Assembly (NCBI GenBank): GCA_034003585.1
Contig: JAVEYH010000034.1
Location: 1 to 29,168, forward strand
DNA length: 29,168 nt
DNA from: JAPXSY01 sp034003585
GTDB taxonomy: Bacteria > Verrucomicrobiota > Kiritimatiellia > RFP12 > UBA1067
Reading direction: 5' to 3'
The position numbers and the translations under genes were made by a program. Shown here piece by piece: positions 23,916 to 29,168 of the stretch. The notes under the pieces were generated by a model, which saw only the letters and a list, made by a program, of their open reading frames with translations, was not told where the DNA came from and ran no database searches. Numbering within the stretch: position 1 is the first letter of the stretch; each line of letters begins with the position of its first letter.

Positions 23916-24914
23916 ATGGCGCAGGGAGTGAAATGGATCAACTGGCAGCGGCCGATGCGGCACGTGCTCTACGCCTGCGCGCCGCTACTGGCTTTTTCCG
24001 TCGCGCTCTTCGGCTGGCGCGTCGCGGCGCTGGCCCTGACGGTCGGCGCCGCCGCGTTCCTCTCTGAGGCGGCCTTCACCCGGCCGCGCCACGAGCCGGT
24101 GTCGTCGGCGGTTTTCGTCTCCGCCCTGCTCTTTACCTTCTCCCTGCCGCCCACGCTCCCCTTCTGGATGGCGGGGCTCGGCATCGTCTTCGGCATCGTC
24201 TTCGGCAAAATGGTCTACGGCGGTTTTGGCCGTAACGTCTTCAATCCCGCGCTCACCGGCCGCGCCTTCCTCTATGTTAGCTTCGGCAACGCGATGACCG
24301 CGCAGTGGACCGAGCCTTTCCGCCCCTTCCCGGCCGGCCTGCTGCGCTGGGGCTGGAGCGCGGCCTCCGCGCCGCCGGACGCGCTCACCAGCGCCACGCC
24401 CGGCCCGCTGCTCAAGCTTTCCGAAGCCGCCCTGGCCGAGCGCGGCATCGCCAGCCTGCCCCCGTTCCGGGATCTCTTCCTCGGGGTCTGCCCGGGCGTG
24501 ATCGGCGGCACCAGCGCCGCGCTCACGATCCTGTGCGGCCTCTACATCGTCTGGAAAAAGGCCGCCAACTTCCGCATCGTCGTTGCGGGCTTCCTCGGCT
24601 TCTTCGCCGCGCAGACGCTCTTCTGGCTGCTGCATATCGGCGGCGGCACCGACCCGCTGCGCGCCGCGGCGGCCGGCAGTCTGGTGATCGGCCTCTTTTT
24701 CTACGCGACGGACCCGGTTTCCGCCTCACAGACTGATCCCGGCCGCTGGATCTACGGCGCTTTCATCGGCGCGATGTCGAGCCTGATCGCCTCCTTCTCG
24801 GCCTGGCCCGCGGGCACGATGTTCGCGATCCTGCTGGCCAACATGTTCGCGCCGATCCTGGACATCGGCATCAAGGCGCTGCAATCCGCGCGGCAGCGGA
24901 GGTCCGCGCCGTGA
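23916..24914 (+). CDS. nqrB: Nqr/Rnf complex subunit NqrB/RnfD
   Basis: This 332-residue membrane protein is the large, flavin-carrying membrane subunit of a Na+-translocating NADH:quinone reductase or Rnf complex. Typical segments are PPTLPFWMAGLGIVFGIVFGKMVYGG (78-103), GRNVFNPALTGRAF (105-118), and TDPVSASQTDPGRWIYG, which is closer to NqrB than to RnfD. The covalent FMN site is likely Thr161 in DALTSAT, where SAT replaces the usual SGAT. It lacks the roughly 60-residue N-terminal extension of classical NqrB and is RnfD-like in length. GVIGGTSAA replaces the GEtS-type segment. ATG at 23916 follows GGAGGG. It is the first gene of the operon and overlaps nqrC by 4 bp. Confidence 0.87.
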   Translation: MAQGVKWINWQRPMRHVLYACAPLLAFSVALFGWRVAALALTVGAAAFLSEAAFTRPRHEPVSSAVFVSALLFTFSLPPTLPFWMAGLGIVFGIVFGKMVYGGFGRNVFNPALTGRAFLYVSFGNAMTAQWTEPFRPFPAGLLRWGWSAASAPPDALTSATPGPLLKLSEAALAERGIASLPPFRDLFLGVCPGVIGGTSAALTILCGLYIVWKKAANFRIVVAGFLGFFAAQTLFWLLHIGGGTDPLRAAAAGSLVIGLFFYATDPVSASQTDPGRWIYGAFIGAMSSLIASFSAWPAGTMFAILLANMFAPILDIGIKALQSARQRRSAP

Positions 24915-25522
24915 CCCCTGCCGTCAAAGAGGGGGCGCGCGCCGTCGGTTTCATGGCCCTGCTTTCGGCCGTGCTGATCACCTGCGTCGCCGCGCTCTCG
25001 CTGGCCACGGCGGAACGGGTCGAGCGCAACGCCAACCTCTTCCTGCAGCAGGCCGTGATGGAGGTCGCCGGCCTCCCCGCGCCGGACGATCCGGCGGCGG
25101 TCGCCGCGTGGTACGCCCGTGCCGTGGCCGAGGATCCGGCGGCGCCGGGCCGCTTTCTGGTGCGCGACGCGCCCGGCGGCGCGCTCCGCACCGTGGCCTA
25201 CCGCCGCCGGGCGCGCGGACTCTGGGGCCTGATCACCGCGGTGGTCGGCGTCGATCCCGCGACCGGCGCCTTCCGGCAACTGCGCATCCTGGACCAGAAC
25301 GAAACGCCCGGCCTCGGCGCGCGCATCACCGAACCGTGGTTCCTGGCGCAGCCCGACGGACGGCGCGGACCCTTCCGGCTGGTCCCGGAGGGCACGCGCT
25401 CGGCGCGGCCGGATGAGCTGGATGCCATCACCGGCGCGACCGTCACCTCGGCCGCGATCCGCGACCTGCTGAACGGCGTGGCCCGCGACCTGCCGCGGCC
25501 CGCGGAGGAGCCTGCCCCATGA
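24911..25522 (+). CDS. nqrC: Nqr/Rnf complex FMN-binding subunit NqrC/RnfG
   Basis: This 203-residue protein has one N-terminal membrane helix (about 11-33) followed by an extracytoplasmic FMN-binding domain. The flavinylation motif is ITGATVTSAAI, with Thr177 the likely covalent FMN site. NETPGLGARI at about 130-139 is the other family signature. The subunit relays electrons between membrane flavins of the complex. The GTG start overlaps the nqrB stop as GTGA, and its own stop overlaps the nqrD start as ATGA, so the three genes are translationally coupled. It is shorter than the classical NqrC of about 257 residues, closer to RnfG. Confidence 0.9.
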   Translation: MTPAVKEGARAVGFMALLSAVLITCVAALSLATAERVERNANLFLQQAVMEVAGLPAPDDPAAVAAWYARAVAEDPAAPGRFLVRDAPGGALRTVAYRRRARGLWGLITAVVGVDPATGAFRQLRILDQNETPGLGARITEPWFLAQPDGRRGPFRLVPEGTRSARPDELDAITGATVTSAAIRDLLNGVARDLPRPAEEPAP

Positions 25523-26136
25523 TGACGGCCAAACAGTGGAGCCTCTTCAAAGAGAACCTCGGCGCGCAGAACCCCGTCTTCGTGCAGGTGCTCGGCATCT
25601 GTTCGACGCTGGCCGTCACCAACGTGCTCAAGAACACGCTGGTCATGTGCCTCGGCCTGATCTTCGTGACCGCGCTCTCGAACCTCACCCTCTCGCTGCT
25701 GCGCGCCTGGATTCCGCCGCGCATCCGCATGATGGTCGAGGTGCTGGTGATCGCCTGCCTGGTGATGCTGGTCGACATCTACCTCAAGGCCTACGCCCCC
25801 GCGATCTCGCGCCAGCTCGGCCCCTACGTCGGGCTGATCATCACCAACTGCATCATCATGGGGCGCGCGGAGGCCGTGGCCCTCACCAGCCCGCCCAAAA
25901 CCGCGCTGATCGACGGCCTCTCCTCCGGCATCGGCTACGCCTACGTGCTGCTGATCATCGCGGCCGTGCGCGAACTGCTCGGCACCGGCGGCATCTGGGG
26001 CGTGCCGCTGCTCGGCGGCGGCTGGCAGAACTGGACCATCATGGTGATGGCGCCCGGCGGGTTTTTCGTGCTGGCGCTCTTCATCTGGATCGTGAAAGGG
26101 TGGATCCTGAACCCCGCCCGGAAAGCGCAGGCGTGA
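25519..26136 (+). CDS. nqrD: Nqr/Rnf complex membrane subunit NqrD/RnfE
   Basis: This 205-residue protein with about six membrane helices matches NqrD/RnfE. NPVFVQVLGICS carries Cys28, and IITNCIIMGRAEA carries Cys111. In solved Nqr and Rnf structures, the two equivalent cysteines, with two from NqrE/RnfA, bind an intramembrane iron-sulfur centre. ATG at 25519 overlaps the nqrC stop. A second ATG at 25522 immediately follows and could be used instead. The gene is followed one base later by nqrE. Confidence 0.93.
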   Translation: MMTAKQWSLFKENLGAQNPVFVQVLGICSTLAVTNVLKNTLVMCLGLIFVTALSNLTLSLLRAWIPPRIRMMVEVLVIACLVMLVDIYLKAYAPAISRQLGPYVGLIITNCIIMGRAEAVALTSPPKTALIDGLSSGIGYAYVLLIIAAVRELLGTGGIWGVPLLGGGWQNWTIMVMAPGGFFVLALFIWIVKGWILNPARKAQA

Positions 26137-26137
26137 C

Positions 26138-26731
26138 ATGCAGCAGCTCGGCTTTTTTCCGATCCTCTTCGCGGCTATCTTCACCAACAACATCCTGCTG
26201 ACCAATTATCTGGGCATGTGCTCGTTCCTGGGCTGCTCGCGCGAGCTCAAAACCTCGGCGGGACTGGGCGGCGCGGTGGTGTTCGTGATGGCCGCCACCA
26301 GCGTGCTCAACTGGCTGGTCTACACCTTCGTGCTGGTGCCGCTCGACCTGGTCTACCTGCGCTTCATCGTCTTCATCGTGGTCATCGCAGCCTTTGTCCA
26401 GCTCATCGAGATGATCATCGAACGCGTCTCCGAAACGCTCTACACCGCGCTCGGCGTCTTTCTGCCGCTGATCACCGTCAACTGCGCGATCCTCGGCGCC
26501 AGCCTCTTCATGGTGATCCGCGAGTACTCCTTCTGGCAGGCGGCGGGCTACGGCCTGGGCAGCGGCCTGGGCTGGGCGCTGGCGATTCTGGCCATGGCCG
26601 GCATCCGGCAGCGGCTGGCCCAGCGCGGCCGGATCCCGCGCGGCCTGGAGGGGCCCGGCATCGCGCTGATCATCGCCGGCACCATGGCCCTCGCCTTCAT
26701 GGGCTTCAACGGCATGGTGAACCTCAATTGA
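26138..26731 (+). CDS. nqrE: Nqr/Rnf complex membrane subunit NqrE/RnfA
   Basis: This 197-residue protein with about six membrane helices matches NqrE/RnfA. NNILLTNYLGMCSFLG carries Cys28, and LITVNCAILG carries Cys116; these pair with the NqrD cysteines to hold the intramembrane iron-sulfur centre. LGMCSFLG and a C-terminal GIALIIAGTMALAFMGF are typical of the family. It starts one base after the nqrD stop. In classical operons nqrF follows directly, but here an 876-bp segment carrying an MNT/HEPN gene pair intervenes. Confidence 0.93.
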   Translation: MQQLGFFPILFAAIFTNNILLTNYLGMCSFLGCSRELKTSAGLGGAVVFVMAATSVLNWLVYTFVLVPLDLVYLRFIVFIVVIAAFVQLIEMIIERVSETLYTALGVFLPLITVNCAILGASLFMVIREYSFWQAAGYGLGSGLGWALAILAMAGIRQRLAQRGRIPRGLEGPGIALIIAGTMALAFMGFNGMVNLN

Positions 26732-26753
26732 CTTCCCAACCCGGCAAGTCCGC

Positions 26754-26783
26754 TTTACAGGATCGCCCGCGTTCTGTTACGAT
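26754..26783 (+). promoter_or_regulatory. Promoter of the MNT/HEPN pair, giving a leaderless transcript
   Basis: TTTACA (26754-26759) and TACGAT (26778-26783) are separated by 18 bp, with five and four consensus matches respectively. The -10 box ends six bases before the ATG at 26790, the same spacing as at the XylR-type gene, and no ribosome binding site is visible. The pair is thus probably transcribed from its own promoter, without a 5' leader. Confidence 0.5.
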
Positions 26784-26789
26784 GCGCAC

Positions 26790-27113
26790 ATGGGCAGCAG
26801 GGACTTACGGTACGCCGTGTGCCACATTCTGGAGGGGATCGTGAAACACTCCGACCCTGAGCGGGTCGTATTGTTCGGGTCAGCCGCGCACCCTTCCGAG
26901 GGGCGTGTCAACGATTTGGATTTCCTCGTGGTGGTGCCTGACTCCCAGTCCCCCTCTGACGTGATGGACACGCTGAACCTGAAGATTCGCCACAAACCGA
27001 TGCCTTGCGATTTCTTGGTTGCCACGCCCGCGATTCTCCGCAAGTACCGGGATGACAATGGTTCAATTTACGCGGCGGCGTTGCGCGAAGGACGCGAAGT
27101 CTATGCCAAGTGA
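26790..27113 (+). CDS. MNT-type nucleotidyltransferase (antitoxin-like)
   Basis: This 107-residue protein carries the minimal nucleotidyltransferase signature: VVLFGSAA with Gly30-Ser31, then NDLDFLVV with Asp42 and Asp44, and a third acidic residue Asp74 in PCDFLV. All catalytic positions of the polymerase-beta-like fold are present. Such proteins are encoded beside HEPN proteins and in characterised pairs (MntA/HepT) neutralise the HEPN toxin by adding nucleotides to it. The downstream HEPN gene overlaps this one by 11 bp. Base composition is visibly lower in GC than in nqrE. The start is supported by the -10 box six bases upstream. Confidence 0.88.
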   Translation: MGSRDLRYAVCHILEGIVKHSDPERVVLFGSAAHPSEGRVNDLDFLVVVPDSQSPSDVMDTLNLKIRHKPMPCDFLVATPAILRKYRDDNGSIYAAALREGREVYAK

Positions 27114-27495
27114 CGCGACAAAGGATCGTGTAGCCCTATGGTTGCGCGACGCAAAAAGCGATCTGGCGTTAGCCTCTGTTAAAAAGACGAAGAGTATCCG
27201 TTATGAGCATCTTTGTTTTCATGCGCAGCAAGCTGCCGAGAAAGCGGTCAAAGCGGTCTTATTGTCGCAGGGATTCGATGTCCCGCGAACACACGACCTG
27301 TCTTTTCTCGTTGATCTGTTGCCGCTAACCGCTCTGCCGCCCCCCAGCCTTCTTCTGTTGCCCGTACTGACGAAATATGCGGTACACCACCGTTATCCCG
27401 GTCAAGACTTGCCCGTGGACCGCCGAGCCTACCTCAAGGCTATCGAGCTTGCTCAAGAAGCTGTGGCATGGGCAAGACAAGTCTTGTCCGTATAA
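27103..27495 (+). CDS. HEPN-domain protein (toxin-like partner of MNT)
   Basis: This 130-residue helical protein has the HEPN signature HLCFHAQQAAEKAVKAVLLSQG (36-57), followed by RTHDLSFLVDLL and a C-terminal HHRYPGQDLPVD motif. An R-x6-H arrangement (Arg33 to His40) exists, but it is not certain that it equals the RNase motif of toxic HEPN proteins. The family is paired with MNT nucleotidyltransferases in probable toxin-antitoxin modules, and some members lack RNase activity. ATG at 27103 lies inside the end of the MNT gene, so translation is probably coupled. The segment 27121-27180 is about 53 percent GC by hand count, against about 78 percent for 26581-26640 in nqrE, which suggests horizontal acquisition. 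Confidence 0.85.
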   Translation: MPSDATKDRVALWLRDAKSDLALASVKKTKSIRYEHLCFHAQQAAEKAVKAVLLSQGFDVPRTHDLSFLVDLLPLTALPPPSLLLLPVLTKYAVHHRYPGQDLPVDRRAYLKAIELAQEAVAWARQVLSV

Positions 27496-27607
27496 GACGG
27501 CAGAAGCACAGTAGAAGCATGAGGAAACACGCTGATCAGAATTGTGAATTTCAGAGACGTGATCAACTGAATGGCCGTGCGCCGCAGCGGGTGCGGTTAA
27601 AAGAGTG

Positions 27608-28708
27608 ATGACAGCTTTCCTCATAGCGGTCGGCGTCCTGTGTGCCATCAATGCCGGGCTCGCGCTGTTGCTCATGATCGCAGCGGCGACCCTCGGTCGG
27701 GTGGGACCCTGCCGCATCACGATCAACGGCGAGAAGGAACTGACCGTCGCCGGCGGACGCTCGCTGCTCGCGACGCTCAAGGACGAGCGCCTCTTCATCC
27801 CCTCGGCCTGCGGCGGACGCGGCTCCTGCGGCCTGTGCAAGGTCACGGTGCTGGAGGGCGCCGGGCCGCTGCTGCCCACCGAAACGCCCTGGCTCACGCC
27901 CGAGGAGCAGAAGGCCAACGTCCGGCTCGCCTGCCAGGTCAAGGTCCGGCGCGACCTCGAGATCCGCATTCCCGACGAGTTGTTCCAGGTCAAGCAGTAC
28001 CGCGCGCGCGTCACGGACCTCACGGATCTCACCCACGACATCAAGCAGGTCACGCTCGATCTGGAAGAGCCGCCCGAGATCCGCTTCCAAGCCGGGCAGT
28101 ACATCCAGCTCGAGGTCCCGCCTTACGCGCTGACCGATGAACCGGTCTACCGCGCGTACTCGGTCGCCTCCGACCCCGTCGACACCCGCCGCATCGAACT
28201 GGAGATCCGCTACGTGCCCAACGGCATCTGCACCACCTACGTGCACAAGCACCTGAAGGTCGGCGACGCCGTCACCCTCAACGGCCCCTACGGCGAGTTC
28301 GGGCTGACCGACTCCGATGCCGAGATGCTCTGCGTCGCGGGCGGATCGGGCATGGCGCCGATCAAGTCGATCCTGCACGAGATGGCGCGCACCCGCAACC
28401 TGCGCCGCTGCCGTTACTTTTTCGGCGCGCGCGCCCGGCGCGACCTCTTCCTGCTGGAGCCGATGCGCGGGCTGGAGAAGACCCTGCCCGACTTCCGCTT
28501 CATCCCCGCGCTCTCCGCCCCCGACCCCGCCGACGCCTGGGAGGGCGAAACCGGCCGCGTGACCGAGGTGGTCGCGCGACACGTGCAGGACGCCTCGCAG
28601 GCCGAGGCCTTCCTCTGCGGCAGCCCGCTGATGATCGACGCCTGCATCCAGGTGCTGCGCGACAAGGGCATGCCGGAGTCGAAGATTTTCTACGACAAAT
28701 TCTCGTGA
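27608..28708 (+). CDS. nqrF: Nqr complex NADH-oxidising subunit NqrF
   Basis: This 366-residue protein has an N-terminal membrane helix (about 3-28). A plant-type [2Fe-2S] ferredoxin domain follows, with Cys68, Cys74, Cys77 and Cys109 (ACGGRGSCGLCK, RLACQ). The FAD domain has YRAYSVAS, and the NADH domain has VAGGSGMAPIKSIL and LCGSPLMIDAC. It accepts electrons from NADH and passes them to the membrane subunits. It is about 40 residues shorter than Vibrio NqrF, mainly because an insertion before the RAYS motif is missing. It ends FYDKFS rather than DDFG. ATG at 27608 is used; GTG at 27605 is possible, and the binding site (AAAAGAG) is weak. It lies 112 bp after the HEPN gene. Confidence 0.88.
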   Translation: MTAFLIAVGVLCAINAGLALLLMIAAATLGRVGPCRITINGEKELTVAGGRSLLATLKDERLFIPSACGGRGSCGLCKVTVLEGAGPLLPTETPWLTPEEQKANVRLACQVKVRRDLEIRIPDELFQVKQYRARVTDLTDLTHDIKQVTLDLEEPPEIRFQAGQYIQLEVPPYALTDEPVYRAYSVASDPVDTRRIELEIRYVPNGICTTYVHKHLKVGDAVTLNGPYGEFGLTDSDAEMLCVAGGSGMAPIKSILHEMARTRNLRRCRYFFGARARRDLFLLEPMRGLEKTLPDFRFIPALSAPDPADAWEGETGRVTEVVARHVQDASQAEAFLCGSPLMIDACIQVLRDKGMPESKIFYDKFS

Positions 28709-28722
28709 GCAAGGAGCGCGCC

Positions 28723-29168
28723 GTGAAACAGAGCCGCCAAGACGACATCATCCAGGACCGCATGCGGCCGGGCGTCATCACGCGCGACGGCCTGCTGGGC
28801 AACGACCGCCGCCCGCTGCGCGACATCCTCGAGGCCGACGAGGCCGAGGTCCACCGACTGGGCCTCTCCCACGCCGCGGTCGCCGCGCGCATGCGCGCCC
28901 TGCGCGACGCCGGCGCCGAGGGACTGGGAGAGCCGGTCACCGTGCTCGATCACTTCGAGGTGCGCGTCGACAGCGTGCGCGGCCTGCTCCCCTGTCCCTT
29001 CCCGCACGAGGGGCTCTGCCGCAAGGAGTTCGTCGACGTGCGCAACCTGCGCAGCGGCGAACGGGTGACGTACACGGAGATCAACATCCACATGATCGAG
29101 GCGCACGGCTTCTACGAAGGGGCAGGCTCGCCCTTCCGGCAGGAGCCCGCCGCGCTCGCGCGCGTGCT
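28723..29168 (+). CDS. Conserved protein of unknown function linked to nqrF (3' end cut off)
   Basis: An open frame of 148 complete codons runs to the window edge without a stop. GTG at 28723 follows AAGGAG by six bases, 14 bp after nqrF, so it is in the same operon. Residues 16-30 read PGVITRDGLLGNDRR. Later come LLPCPFPHEG (Cys91), LCRKEF (Cys99), and a strongly conserved-looking block EINIHMIEAHGFYEGAGSPFR with His123 and His128. I recall unnamed proteins with NIHMI-HGF-EG-GS-FR blocks in other bacteria, but no function. No signal peptide or membrane helix is visible. The position suggests a link to the electron-transport complex. Confidence 0.7.
   Translation, partial: MKQSRQDDIIQDRMRPGVITRDGLLGNDRRPLRDILEADEAEVHRLGLSHAAVAARMRALRDAGAEGLGEPVTVLDHFEVRVDSVRGLLPCPFPHEGLCRKEFVDVRNLRSGERVTYTEINIHMIEAHGFYEGAGSPFRQEPAALARV

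Noticed and set aside
27471..27488. Inverted repeat CAAGAC-AA-GTCTTG at the end of the HEPN gene
   Set aside because: The stem is only six perfect base pairs, lies mostly within the coding sequence and has no T-tract, so it is not called a terminator.
27533..27565. Two TGATCA copies between the HEPN gene and nqrF
   Set aside because: Six-base palindromes 21 bp apart are expected by chance; no matching copy was found at the left border, so they do not mark a target-site duplication.

Overview
The window is GC-rich, with mostly G/C third codon positions, and contains no rRNA, tRNA, CRISPR array or insertion sequence that I could recognise. The gene content suggests a polysaccharide-degrading, probably anaerobic bacterium of the PVC group (Kiritimatiellota, Verrucomicrobiota or Lentisphaerota). 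The reasons are several exported Gfo/Idh/MocA proteins with twin-arginine-like leaders, a XylR-type AraC regulator, a protein built from T5SS/PEP-CTERM-associated repeats, very large secreted proteins of unknown function, and an Nqr-type sodium pump. The taxonomic placement is an inference, because no marker gene is present.

Left part (1-14848). A XylR/AraC-type regulator (179-1342, +) faces a run of eight closely spaced minus-strand genes reading from 14732 down to 1408. In transcription order these encode a Gfo/Idh/MocA protein, an exported M55 D-aminopeptidase, a second Gfo/Idh/MocA protein, a sodium:solute symporter, a repeat-rich secreted protein, a large GH123/DUF4091-like protein with a CBM9-like C-terminus, a GH109-like protein, and a NagB-family amino-sugar-phosphate deaminase. 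GH109 enzymes are NAD-dependent alpha-N-acetylgalactosaminidases, GH123 enzymes are beta-N-acetylgalactosaminidases, and NagB deaminates hexosamine 6-phosphates. Together they suggest a locus that releases, imports and catabolises N-acetylhexosamine, probably GalNAc, from a host or algal glycan. No kinase or deacetylase is present, so the pathway is incomplete within the window.

Middle part (14849-23614). Three more minus-strand genes encode an SGNH-hydrolase lipoprotein, a secreted Ig-like protein, and a 2117-residue secreted protein with beta-sandwich-like segments but no thioester motif. The intergenic region 23615-23915 carries three perfect short hairpins that look like dispersed palindromic repeats.

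Right part (23916-29168). A plus-strand operon encodes NqrB, NqrC, NqrD and NqrE homologues, then NqrF and the start of a conserved protein of unknown function. No NqrA or RnfC gene is adjacent, and NqrB and NqrF are shorter than the classical subunits. Between nqrE and nqrF lies a lower-GC MNT nucleotidyltransferase/HEPN gene pair that appears to have been inserted and has its own likely leaderless promoter. A similar promoter arrangement, with a -10 box six bases before the ATG, precedes the XylR-type regulator.
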